Below are positions 1-7,267 of a DNA stretch of 25,898 bases, piece after piece. Origin of the DNA: Actinomycetota bacterium. GTDB lineage: Bacteria; Actinomycetota; Acidimicrobiia; Acidimicrobiales; Poriferisodaliceae. Under the pieces are notes generated by a model. The model had not been told where the DNA came from. It saw only the letters and a list, made by a program, of their open reading frames with translations, and did not search any database. The translations under genes were made by a program, and so were the position numbers. Positions within the stretch are counted from its first letter, which is position 1, and every line of letters starts with the position of its first letter. Location of the stretch: contig PCCJ01000024.1 in the NCBI GenBank assembly GCA_002731665.1, positions 1 to 25,898 of the forward strand, given 5' to 3'.

Positions 1-75
1 AAACTTGCTTCGTCGGAAGCTCGGAAGGCCTATTGCGAAACCCATCCGATAGTTTGCGTGGCTCATAAATCATAG
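1..75 (+). CDS. 3' end of an unidentified gene (partial)
   Basis: Frame 1 is open from the first base to a TAG at 73-75 and gives about 24 residues ending in C-V-A-H-K-S. The stop lies just before a GC-rich inverted repeat followed by TTTGCTT, as expected for a gene end that converges on the RidA gene. The other two plus frames close earlier or read less like protein. Too little remains to identify the product, and a chance open frame cannot be excluded. Confidence 0.35.
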   Translation, partial: KLASSEARKAYCETHPIVCVAHKS

Positions 76-104
76 GGGACGCGAGATCGTCGCAGCCCCT
101 TTGC
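74..104. terminator. Possible bidirectional terminator between convergent genes
   Basis: AGGGG (74-78) pairs with CCCCT (96-100), with partial GACG/CGTC pairing inside, followed on the plus strand by TTTGCTT. It lies between the end of the partial plus gene and the stop of the minus-strand RidA gene. The stem is interrupted, so this is a weak call. Confidence 0.35.
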
Positions 105-500
105 TTATACGCGTGGCTCTGTTGTTGCCGTAATCTCGATTTCAATTTGCCCCACAACAAGTGGCGCACCAACAGTGGTTCTGCAAGGGTATGGAGGTCT
201 AAAAACATCCTGAAAGACTTCGTTCCAAATGCTAAAATCGTCAACATTGGTCAGGTGAGCATTAACTTTGATTACGTGATCTAACGACAGTCCAATGTCT
301 GCAAGGATTAGGCCAAAGTTTTCAAGTGTAACTCGAGCCTGAGTAGCGATATCTCCATCGCTTACCTCAAAGGTGTTGAGGTCGATTGCAGTCATTCCGC
401 TGAATACGTAAAGATCGCCAACCTGTATAGCTGTAGCGTTTTTTATATCGTACTTTGCAAGTGCGGCAGCCGCTGTTGCTGATGAGTGAACAATAGTCAT
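105..500 (-). CDS. RidA/YjgF/YER057c family protein (enamine/imine deaminase-like)
   Basis: This 131-residue protein has the usual RidA length. RidA proteins are cytosolic trimers that hydrolyse reactive enamine/imine intermediates, such as those released by PLP enzymes. The signature parts are visible: V-G-D-L-Y-V-F-S-G around residues 27-35, an L-A-D-I-G-x-S-L-D-H-V segment near 66-76, Arg107 in the P-C-R-T motif (the position of the substrate-carboxylate-binding arginine in canonical RidA) and the C-terminal I-E-I-E-I-T-A stretch with Glu122. The ATG at 500 is preceded by a weak purine stretch. It is divergent from the next gene and probably monocistronic. Family assignment is firm. Many RidA paralogues have lost or changed the deaminase activity, so the substrate is unknown. 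Confidence 0.9.
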   Translation of the reverse strand: MTIVHSSATAAAALAKYDIKNATAIQVGDLYVFSGMTAIDLNTFEVSDGDIATQARVTLENFGLILADIGLSLDHVIKVNAHLTNVDDFSIWNEVFQDVFRPPYPCRTTVGAPLVVGQIEIEITATTEPRV

Positions 501-661
501 AGGAAGACCTTACATCTAAAGCTTCGAAGGGGAGAGAGGTTCTCACATCCGCATGGATAGAACCAAAATGTTGCCTTTTTCGTGACTTGGCTGAGAGAAG
601 ATCAGGGCGATAATGTTCCAGAAATGAAGTTCTAAAGTCTGACCTCTATCAATGCCTAGCT

Positions 662-1126
662 ATGTATCTGACAATTCGGTTTGAGGAGCACACGAGACGT
701 GGACACAAATTAGAATATTTACCGCTTACGATGGCCTATATGAATACCGAACCTCAGAAAGAAGCCTCCGAATGGGGCATTGACGATATTCAACCAGGTT
801 CGAAGCGAGTCGGTCCTCCATCCGAACTTCCACCGATAGACATGGGCTGGTTAAATCCAGGTTATGAACCGACTGCGTTGTCCTACTCACCGCAGCCAGA
901 AATCCTGTCTGAGGAGATTGACCAATCCAATTCATCTCAAATGCAGGAAGCTAACCGGTCACCTCTCAAGGCTCCCAAGCGAGCAAAACTAGCGAAGACC
1001 AAACAAAGCAAAGTCGCAAACGACGTTTATTCCCCCATTAAGACTGATACCGGAGTAAAACGAGGAGTTATTGTACTCCTCTTGTTGTTGATCGCATCGG
1101 CGGCTACGACTGCCCTCGTCTTCTAG
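662..1126 (+). CDS. Hypothetical C-terminally anchored membrane protein
   Basis: I recognise no family in this 154-residue protein. The N-terminal two thirds are acidic and rich in Pro, Ser, Glu and Gln, hence probably disordered. A basic stretch at residues about 103-119 contains many Lys/Arg. The last 20 residues (about 134-154) are a single hydrophobic segment running to the C-terminus with no charged residue after it, so it would be tail-anchored or end outside the membrane. No clear ribosome-binding site precedes the ATG at 662; internal ATGs at 731 and 740 are alternatives that would remove a less plausible basic N-terminus. The minus-strand open frame over the same DNA looks like a shadow. 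Confidence 0.55.
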   Translation: MYLTIRFEEHTRRGHKLEYLPLTMAYMNTEPQKEASEWGIDDIQPGSKRVGPPSELPPIDMGWLNPGYEPTALSYSPQPEILSEEIDQSNSSQMQEANRSPLKAPKRAKLAKTKQSKVANDVYSPIKTDTGVKRGVIVLLLLLIASAATTALVF

Positions 1127-1247
1127 TTCACAACAAATTATCGCTAGCCAATCGCTAGCTGGCCGAGGTCATGGACAATAAGCATCAGACAGACAAGACC
1201 TCTCCTTGGTCACTATCGTGACATCTGGGTCCCTTTAAGCAACAACA

Positions 1248-2177
1248 TCAGTCTGTTCTGTCTAACAAGGACAAAATTACTTCCACGCACCTACCAGGCT
1301 GTTGCTCCTGTATAAAGTGCCCTGCATCCTCAATAATAGTGTGTGGCTGATTTTTTGCGCCTGCCACTCTTCCAGACAAAAGGCCTTGCATAGAACCAGT
1401 TACATCATCATTAGCTCCAAATGCCGTCGTCAAAGGCACTTGACAGTCAGTTAGCAGAGACCAGGTCTCCCAACATATTGGCGCACTTGGATGAGTAGCC
1501 GAAGTCGGAACGATGAGCGGGAACTGGCGCGCCCCAGCGGTATAAACTTCTGTAGGAAATGGAGCGTCATAAGCCTTTCGTTCCTGGACTGAAAGGTCAC
1601 ATGCCATTCCTTCAATAGGAGTCGACTCCCCAGCTAAGCAAGCTGAGGCTAGAAACGGATCGAGGTCTTGGGAATACTGACGCCATCGGGCGAAAGCATC
1701 TTCACTAGTCCTCAAAAAATCTTTTCCTAGGGGTACTCCTGTGTTCGAAGCTACAACTCCCCTATATTTTTCTGCATTTCGGGCCATATGACTAAGTCCG
1801 ATCAAACCACCCCAATCCTGGCAGAACACGGTGAGTGGTCCAAGGTCATCTGAGCAACCGATCGCATCAATGCTTTCCGTTAGCCATCGGAGGTGGCGCC
1901 CATAGGTGTAGTCATCTCTCAGAGTCGGTTTGTCAGAGCGCCCGAAACCGATTAAATCCGGGGCGATTACACGACAACCCGATGCGACAAGTATCGGGAT
2001 CATTTTCCGGTATAGATAAGCCCAAGTAGGCTCACCATGGAGCAGCAGAACCGTGGGGCCTGAGCCTTCGTCAACGTAGTGGACGCGAAGAGAGTCGCTT
2101 ATCTCCACGTACTTTGGTTCGAAAGGCCAGTCAACCAGATCATCAAAGCGATTTTCCGGTGTTCTCAAAGATTCCAT
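1248..2177 (-). CDS. Haloalkane dehalogenase-like alpha/beta hydrolase
   Basis: This 309-residue alpha/beta hydrolase resembles haloalkane dehalogenases of the DhlA/DhmA type, which cleave carbon-halogen bonds to give alcohol and halide. Visible features are the oxyanion motif H-G-E-P-T-W (residues 47-52), the nucleophile elbow C-Q-D-W-G-G with Asp121 followed by Trp122 (the first halide-stabilising Trp in the family), a cap-domain Trp165 placed like DhlA Trp175, a catalytic acid at Asp257/258 after strand 7, and His287 in A-G-H-F. An Asp rather than Ser nucleophile separates it from esterases. It lies 53 bp after the epoxide-hydrolase-like gene on the same strand, suggesting cotranscription; halohydrin and epoxide chemistry are linked in known haloalkane pathways. 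The substrate is not shown by sequence. Confidence 0.85.
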   Translation of the reverse strand: MESLRTPENRFDDLVDWPFEPKYVEISDSLRVHYVDEGSGPTVLLLHGEPTWAYLYRKMIPILVASGCRVIAPDLIGFGRSDKPTLRDDYTYGRHLRWLTESIDAIGCSDDLGPLTVFCQDWGGLIGLSHMARNAEKYRGVVASNTGVPLGKDFLRTSEDAFARWRQYSQDLDPFLASACLAGESTPIEGMACDLSVQERKAYDAPFPTEVYTAGARQFPLIVPTSATHPSAPICWETWSLLTDCQVPLTTAFGANDDVTGSMQGLLSGRVAGAKNQPHTIIEDAGHFIQEQQPGRCVEVILSLLDRTD

Positions 2178-2230
2178 TATGTGAACTTAGCAACCACCCC
2201 AGAAGAATAAAAATGTTTCTGTTCTAAAGA

Positions 2231-3268
2231 TCAACTAGGAAATATTGGCCACCAAGAACTGACAGAGGACTGCAACCACGAAACAAGGGCAGCGTTCACT
2301 CTCGCGGGATCTTCTTGAGCCATCCAGTGGCCGGTATCTAATGTGAACTCCGTAAGGTTGCTGCAGTAGTCACGCATCGGTAGAGCCAACTCCGATGAGA
2401 TGGTTTCACACACATAGTCATACCGGGCGTGCAGAAACAACACTGGCATACTCAAAACACCATCATTGTCCGCACTCGCCGCATACGTTGAGTTAGCTTC
2501 ATGATTCAAATACCAGCTATCAGGGCCGAAAAAACCATTTCTGCCTAAAGCTTCAGCGTAAATTCTTAGATCATCTTCGGTTACGACATCATGGTCAGCA
2601 GGAACATCGGGGACTGCATCCGCTCCGCCGAACCACCCTCCATCGGCTCTCACTGAGGCCGTCAAAGCCGGTTTGCCAAGCCCCCTCGGGTCACCTTTAC
2701 GAAATAATGCTTTCACCGTCATATAAGGATCCGCTTCAAATACTCTGACTGCTTTCTCGAAGTTTTCCTGATAGAAAAGCTGGTAGTCCCACTGGCCGAC
2801 TGGGTACCGGTCAACTGGATAAACGTTGCGATCGACGAGAGCAACTATCTCATCCCAACTATGTTCCAAAGTTCGATAGGGCACACAGAGGCTAGCTACT
2901 GCATGGCATCGATCAGGGTGGTGGCTTGCGATATTCCACACGACTGGACTTCCCCAATCGTGGCCAATCCATACAGCACTCTCGCAACCAAGATGATCGA
3001 GTAGCTCTATCATGTCGGCAACGATTACTTCCTGACCAAAGTCAGCAACCGAGCCATAGGTTGCGGAGCGTCCATAGCCACGCATATCGGGGGCTACCAC
3101 CCGAAAGCCTAATCCTGCGAAGGTCGATATTTGGTGGCGCCAACTTAGCGAAAGTTCGGGCCATCCATGAACAAAAATGAGGAGAGGCCCATCGGTTGGG
3201 CCAGCAGCCAAATAGCCGGTTGTATGCCGAGAAGTCTCAAGCGTGTTTTCGGTTACCGTTATTTCCAT
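2231..3268 (-). CDS. Epoxide hydrolase-like alpha/beta hydrolase
   Basis: This 345-residue protein matches the soluble epoxide hydrolase branch of alpha/beta hydrolases (EphA-like), which open epoxides to vicinal diols. It has the H-G-W-P oxyanion motif (residues 34-37), the nucleophile elbow G-H-D-W-G-S with Asp104, the catalytic acid Asp284 in A-R-Y-D-Y, and His314 in T-G-H-W. The cap domain offers the two tyrosines needed to activate the epoxide: Tyr162 or Tyr166 in W-D-Y-Q-L-F-Y and Tyr253 in S-W-Y-L-N. It is upstream gene of a probable two-gene unit with the haloalkane dehalogenase. The start ATG at 3268 has no obvious ribosome-binding site. Fluoroacetate dehalogenases share the fold, but the paired Tyr residues favour epoxide hydrolase. 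Confidence 0.83.
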   Translation of the reverse strand: MEITVTENTLETSRHTTGYLAAGPTDGPLLIFVHGWPELSLSWRHQISTFAGLGFRVVAPDMRGYGRSATYGSVADFGQEVIVADMIELLDHLGCESAVWIGHDWGSPVVWNIASHHPDRCHAVASLCVPYRTLEHSWDEIVALVDRNVYPVDRYPVGQWDYQLFYQENFEKAVRVFEADPYMTVKALFRKGDPRGLGKPALTASVRADGGWFGGADAVPDVPADHDVVTEDDLRIYAEALGRNGFFGPDSWYLNHEANSTYAASADNDGVLSMPVLFLHARYDYVCETISSELALPMRDYCSNLTEFTLDTGHWMAQEDPARVNAALVSWLQSSVSSWWPIFPS

Positions 3269-3561
3269 ATTGACAAATACTTTTCTCTATATAAAACGGA
3301 TTGCATGGTCACTTGAACTGAGATTGTAATACTCCACCGAGGTCGGGCGCTGCTAAACACAAAGCTCAACATAAATACGTTTTTAATTATCGTCGAGCTT
3401 TGATGACAACTGGATCAAAAATCAATCAGCTCGGCAGAGACGCCTCATAACGCTAATTACAGCTATTCCTAATCATGTTTTGCCGTTAGATAAATACCTT
3501 GATTAAGAAATGGCACTAGTTTCAGTTAGATACGCATGACTGACCTAAAGGGAAACAAGTA

Positions 3562-4041
3562 ATGATTGTTGCTGATCAGCTAACAGAAGACGCGCCTGGT
3601 GCTATTCACATAGGAGACGAAGAGCTTCCATGGGTTTCCGATCAAAATGGCGGCGAAGTAAAATTGTTAAGCGCAAAGATCAAGGAAGGCCTTTGGATAG
3701 TTCGCGTTCGGTTCGCTGCTGGAACCAGAGTTCAAACCCATCGACACACCGGCCCTGTCTATGCGTACACGTCAACAGGCTCTTGGTATTACGCCGAAAG
3801 TGAGTATGTAAACCAAGCAGGATCATTCTTGTATGAGCCAGCAGGCTCAGTTCATACTCTTCTAGTGCCTGAGACAAACACCGAGCTGACTGACGTTTGG
3901 TTCCAAATTTACGGAGCGAATCTAAACCTTGATGAAGGTGGCGATGTATCTTCAGTGACTGATGCCACCTCAATTTTAGCTTGGTATCGAGCCGCCGCTA
4001 AAGATTTAGGCTGGGACAACCCTCCAGTGCTAACTGACTAA
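3562..4041 (+). CDS. Cupin protein of the 2,4'-dihydroxyacetophenone dioxygenase-like family
   Basis: A single-domain cupin of 159 residues. Cupin motif 1 is seen as T-H-R-H-T-G-P-V (His60 and His62) running into G-S-W-Y-Y-A-E-S-E (a glutamate near 79-81), and motif 2 as E-P-A-G-S-V-H-T-L with His98. These would bind one metal, usually Fe(II). The H-T-G-P-V spacing and the E-P-x-G-x-x-H-T segment match proteins annotated as 2,4'-dihydroxyacetophenone dioxygenase-like; many of these have no tested activity. AAAGGG about 10 bases before the ATG at 3562 is a modest ribosome-binding site. It stands alone and is divergent from the epoxide hydrolase, sharing a 293-bp upstream region. The family call is good; the substrate is uncertain. 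Confidence 0.75.
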   Translation: MIVADQLTEDAPGAIHIGDEELPWVSDQNGGEVKLLSAKIKEGLWIVRVRFAAGTRVQTHRHTGPVYAYTSTGSWYYAESEYVNQAGSFLYEPAGSVHTLLVPETNTELTDVWFQIYGANLNLDEGGDVSSVTDATSILAWYRAAAKDLGWDNPPVLTD

Positions 4042-4167
4042 TTGGGCTTCCCTGAGGAGCCACCGACATCTCGTATCTTTCTGAAATCAGGACCCGTTTT
4101 TAAGTTGGAGTCATGTGAGAGAGCGATCGCTCACCCTTAATTTGTGTTTCAAAAATGCTGGAGAATA

Positions 4168-4319
4168 GGTGGTCTGATATTGGAGATGAAAATTTAGATG
4201 TCCTCTGTTGCCTTCTGATCGTCCTACCTGGGCGGCTTTCATTGGCTTGGTAGCCGGTAGCGCTGACCAAGAGGTCATCTAAGCTGCAACACCTCTACTT
4301 AAACTGTTCACAAGATCGA
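4168..4319 (+). repeat. Leader-type repeat, orphan copy A (inverted relative to copy B)
   Basis: About 150 bases that align by eye (roughly 70-75%) with the reverse complement of 6588-6737, the leader of the arylsulfatase gene. Shared blocks include GATGAAAATTTAGATGT, GGGCGGCTTTC, TTGGTAGCCGGT, and a hairpin GCTGACC-aaga-GGTCATC (4262-4279). The similarity runs to the equivalent of a few bases before the arylsulfatase start codon, then ends. No plus-strand gene follows: the next 40 bases enter the convergent 3' end of the arylsulfatase gene. It fills most of the 318-bp gap between the cupin and arylsulfatase genes; nothing else was seen there. Confidence 0.75.
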
Positions 4320-4359
4320 TGCTGCGACTTCTATTTACTCTTCGCTGCTTGTTGAGTTG

Positions 4360-6582
4360 TTACTCGCGCATCATTTCTGCTCGACCCAGACCTTCTCCAT
4401 CGAGAAGTTGATCATCAGCTAAATCAATTGTTACCTTTATAAGGTCACCGGTGAATAGGTTTGGCGCTTCGTAATTCGACACAGCGGTTCCTCGATCGAG
4501 ACCAATATCTAAACCGGACCAGGAAATCATGAGGGAAAATATGTTGGCTGTTTCTTGCGTCGCCACCACATCACCATCGATAACTAATCGCCCCGACCCG
4601 CGATGGCTTTGTTCATCTCGCGACATGTAGAACCCTAAATTGGTTGTTCCAAGAGGAACCGGTTTAGGCGAGCGAAGTATCTGATGGCTTCCCCCAATAT
4701 TCAAATCGTGCACCAGATGGCCGCTACCGTCAAGATAAAGGCTGTAGCCAGAAGTTGCGTCGCCGTGAGCGATTAACACCCCTGAGACATCGGCTTTAGT
4801 CGGTTTAACCTGGGCGTCCATGCGATAGCTCCGACTTCGTAAATCAGGAGCCATATCGCTAGGCAAATGCCCCATCCCCTTCCAGAATGTGAAAAACGTG
4901 CGACCACCCAAATGACGGTCAGCGTTTTCGGCGAAGCGCTCGGCGAAACGGTCATCAAGAGGAAGCACTTGGTGCAATTCTGCCTGCTCCCACCAAAGTT
5001 CGATCATTTTGCTAAGTCGATCAGGTTCAGCTGATGACAGATCTTTAGATTCGTTGAAATCGTCCAGGAGATTGAACAATTCCCATTGATCATGTTCGTA
5101 CGGAGTTCCAGGTGGGTGAAAAGCGACTGCTTTCCACCCGTCATGGACTAGTCCACGATGGCCGAACATTTCGAAATATTGAGTTACTTTGCCGGTCTGT
5201 GCATACCGGTCTGTCAAGGTCGATGCAAAACTTACGCCTTCAATCGGCTTTTGCTGAACACCGTTAATTGTCTCGGGCGCCGCCACCTTTATCAAGTCAA
5301 GCAACGTGGGAACAATGTCAGACGCGTGGCAGAACTGGTCTCTCAATCCCGGATCTGTGATCTTGCGCGGCCAGTGCACAACTAAGGGATCTCTGACTCC
5401 GCCGCCGTGAGTGTTTTGTTTATATCGACGGAGCGGTGTGTTGGCGGTCATTGCCCACCCCCAGGGAAAGTTACTGTGAGTATCGGGCCCTCCGATGTCA
5501 TCGATTCTTTCAAATTTGGCTTCCATGGGTTCAGGGAGACCGTTATAGGGCCCCATAGCGTTTACGAAGCCGAGCGGTCCGCCCTCCTGACTTGCTCCGT
5601 TGTCCGAAAGAATCATGATCACGGTGTTGTCTAGTTGGCCCGAAAGGTCCAAGTGCTCAATAAGTCGAGCAAGGTGCACATCAGAATGATGGAGCATTGC
5701 GGCATATGCAGCTTGGAGTCGTGTAGCTACCTGATGAGTGATGTCGTCAAGTTGGTCCCAAGCTTCAACAAAGTCGTTTCGCGGCGGCAACTGAGTACCT
5801 CGTGGCACTATACCTAATGCGATCTGTCGCTCTAACCGTTCGGAACGCTCGGTATCCCATCCACGACGAAACATATTGTCATAGTGGTCAATAAGTTCCT
5901 TGGGGGCTTGATGCGGTGCGTGACAAGCACCGAGCCCTATCAAGGTCATCCAGGGGCTGTCGGGGATAGTCGCCTCGTGTGAAGTGATTAATTCGATCGC
6001 TTGGTCAAAAAGATCTTCAGTAAGGTGATATCCGGTGGAAAAATTTCCGGGCGGTGAAATGTGGCTGTTGTCACGAATCAGCTCCGGTGAGTATTGGTCG
6101 GTCTCGGCATCGAGAAAGCCATAGAACCGGTCGAAGCCCCTGCCTAATGGCCAACCGTCAAATGGCCCTGTAGGTCCTGATTCGGTTAACGGAGTAACAT
6201 GCCACTTTCCAATCATGTAGTTCCTGTAGCCGTGCGGACGCAGTATCTCGGCGAGAGTCCCAGCATCTGGACTGATTTTTCCTCTGTAACCCGGGTAGCC
6301 ACTATCGAAGTTAGCGAGGCATCCAACTCCAACGGAGTGATGATTCCGACCTGTCAGAAGAGCAGCACGCGTAGTTGAACACATAGCGGTCGTGTGAAAG
6401 CCCGTGTACTTTAGACCATTCGCTGCAAGTCGATCAATGGTAGGGGTAGAGATAGTTGAGCCATAGCATCCGAAATCCGAAAACCCCACGTCGTCAAAAA
6501 GAACAATCAAGACATTCGGGCTTCCGGCAGGTGGTGTTGCCTTTGCCGGCCAGCTTGGAGCAACTTCTTCTCTAAGGTTCAC
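4360..6582 (-). CDS. Type I arylsulfatase with C-terminal jelly-roll-like domain
   Basis: A 740-residue sulfatase that would hydrolyse sulfate esters, giving sulfate and an alcohol or phenol. Metal ligands are visible as D-D at 30-31, D-N at 327-328 and the G-K-W-H motif (Lys126, His128), with H-A-P-H near 221-224 and T-H-G-G-G near 391-395. The formylglycine site is Cys68 in C-S-T-T-R, where the usual motif is C-x-P-x-R; the following A-A-L-L-T-G-R-N-H-H is typical. After the sulfatase domain (about 20-540), residues about 590-725 look like the beta-sandwich tail common in large actinobacterial AtsA-like arylsulfatases. There is no signal peptide, so a cytoplasmic location is likely. Start is GTG at 6582 with AGGA about 8 bases upstream. 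A structured leader (copy B) precedes it. No formylglycine-generating enzyme gene is present here. Confidence 0.92.
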   Translation of the reverse strand: MNLREEVAPSWPAKATPPAGSPNVLIVLFDDVGFSDFGCYGSTISTPTIDRLAANGLKYTGFHTTAMCSTTRAALLTGRNHHSVGVGCLANFDSGYPGYRGKISPDAGTLAEILRPHGYRNYMIGKWHVTPLTESGPTGPFDGWPLGRGFDRFYGFLDAETDQYSPELIRDNSHISPPGNFSTGYHLTEDLFDQAIELITSHEATIPDSPWMTLIGLGACHAPHQAPKELIDHYDNMFRRGWDTERSERLERQIALGIVPRGTQLPPRNDFVEAWDQLDDITHQVATRLQAAYAAMLHHSDVHLARLIEHLDLSGQLDNTVIMILSDNGASQEGGPLGFVNAMGPYNGLPEPMEAKFERIDDIGGPDTHSNFPWGWAMTANTPLRRYKQNTHGGGVRDPLVVHWPRKITDPGLRDQFCHASDIVPTLLDLIKVAAPETINGVQQKPIEGVSFASTLTDRYAQTGKVTQYFEMFGHRGLVHDGWKAVAFHPPGTPYEHDQWELFNLLDDFNESKDLSSAEPDRLSKMIELWWEQAELHQVLPLDDRFAERFAENADRHLGGRTFFTFWKGMGHLPSDMAPDLRSRSYRMDAQVKPTKADVSGVLIAHGDATSGYSLYLDGSGHLVHDLNIGGSHQILRSPKPVPLGTTNLGFYMSRDEQSHRGSGRLVIDGDVVATQETANIFSLMISWSGLDIGLDRGTAVSNYEAPNLFTGDLIKVTIDLADDQLLDGEGLGRAEMMRE

Positions 6583-6587
6583 AACGT

Positions 6588-6737
6588 CGATCCTATGAAC
6601 AGTCGAAGTAGAAGCGTGACCGCCTAGCTGACCTCGTGGTCAGCACGACCGGCTACCAAAACGACGAAAGCCGCCCGCTGGGGCGACGTGGAAATAAAAC
6701 ATAGCACATCTAAATTTTCATTTCCACTAATAACCAC
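6588..6737 (-). promoter_or_regulatory. Structured 5' leader of the arylsulfatase gene, copy B (candidate riboswitch/attenuator)
   Basis: Reading on the minus strand: GTGGAAAT pairs with ATTTCCAC around a loop holding TTTAGATGTGCTAT. Next comes GTCGCC (6687-6682) pairing with GGCGGC (6675-6670), followed by CTTTCGTCGTTTT, which is terminator-like. A second hairpin, GCTGACC-acga-GGTCAGC (6644-6627), lies about 45 bases before the GTG start. The core recurs before an acyl-CoA ligase gene (16747-16816) and the whole element recurs at 4168-4319. The upstream DUF1330 gene has its own terminator-like hairpin (6802-6832), so this element probably belongs to the arylsulfatase transcript. The ligand or regulator is unknown; I recognise no named riboswitch class. 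Confidence 0.6.
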
Positions 6738-6801
6738 TTTTTTGGGTGTTTACAGTACTTTTTAGCTTAATTTGTATGTGATTTTACTACAAAACGCCAG
6801 A

Positions 6802-6832
6802 ACCCCTGCCTCAAGAGACAGCGGTTCTTTGC
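6802..6832 (-). terminator. Probable terminator after the DUF1330 gene
   Basis: On the minus strand AGAACC and CTGTCTC pair with GAGGCAG and GGTTCT (one G-U pair), a long stem with a very short loop, followed by GGCGTTTTG. It begins about 30 bases after the stop of the DUF1330 gene. The stem would also form in plus-strand RNA, where no gene needs it. Confidence 0.5.
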
Positions 6833-6863
6833 AGCTGCGAACCTTTATTTCTAATAAATGCCC

Positions 6864-7151
6864 TTACCTTAGGCCTTTGGCAAGAACAGCTCGAGAGTCG
6901 GTTGATGATAGCCGCAAAGGCAAAGCTTCTTGATACTCCGGAGAGTCATACCATTCCCGGAATGCCTCATCATCATCAAATTCAAGGACCACGAGTCTTG
7001 AACCATGCCAATCACCTTCAACGGCCGTGACATTGTTATCAACAATTATCGCTCGACCTCGACCAAGCGAAGAAGCGCTTGCCGCCTTCATGTAGCGTTC
7101 CAGACCGTCTTGGTCATTGACCTGTTCTTGCACAACGAAATAAACTGACAT
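6864..7151 (-). CDS. DUF1330-like dimeric alpha/beta-barrel protein
   Basis: A small protein (95 residues from the chosen start) resembling DUF1330 proteins of the dimeric alpha/beta (ferredoxin-like) barrel superfamily. It has a beta strand Y-F-V-V-Q-E-Q-V, a Y-M-K-A-A helix, V-E-G-D-W after the middle strand, L-V-V-L-E-F and the characteristic W-Y-D-S-P-E-Y-Q-E-A-L segment. The reading frame extends 13 codons further up to 7190, but GAGGAG (7158-7163) sits six bases before the ATG at 7151, which decides the start. Members are often found near catabolic genes; no reaction is established. It is followed by a hairpin at 6802-6832. Confidence 0.78.
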   Translation of the reverse strand: MSVYFVVQEQVNDQDGLERYMKAASASSLGRGRAIIVDNNVTAVEGDWHGSRLVVLEFDDDEAFREWYDSPEYQEALPLRLSSTDSRAVLAKGLR

Positions 7152-7267
7152 TTCAATCTCCTCTATCTTCTCGGTCTGCTGGATGTCCACAACCCTAGGA
7201 GAGTTCCAGAACTCGTGGGAGATTTTGTTTACGACGCCGCCATTTCTCGACAGAACAAACGAGTAAA

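Noticed and set aside
1150..1225. CGCTAGC direct repeat and GAGGTC/GACCTC, GTCAC/GTGAC inverted pairs between the hypothetical protein and dehalogenase genes
   Set aside because: Short stems without a T-tract; may be a weak terminator region for convergent genes but not enough to call.
3360..3402. AAAGCTC/GAGCTTT inverted repeat between the epoxide hydrolase and cupin genes
   Set aside because: Only seven pairs with a 29-base spacer in AT-rich DNA; easily due to chance and not repeated elsewhere.
4168..6737. Copies A and B as ends of an insertion sequence or transposon
   Set aside because: The enclosed gene is a sulfatase, no transposase is present, no target duplication was seen, and a related core also occurs as a gene leader at 16747-16816.
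6588..6737. Leader element as a known SAM, cobalamin or TPP riboswitch
   Set aside because: None of the conserved sequence blocks of these classes could be recognised in any of the three copies.
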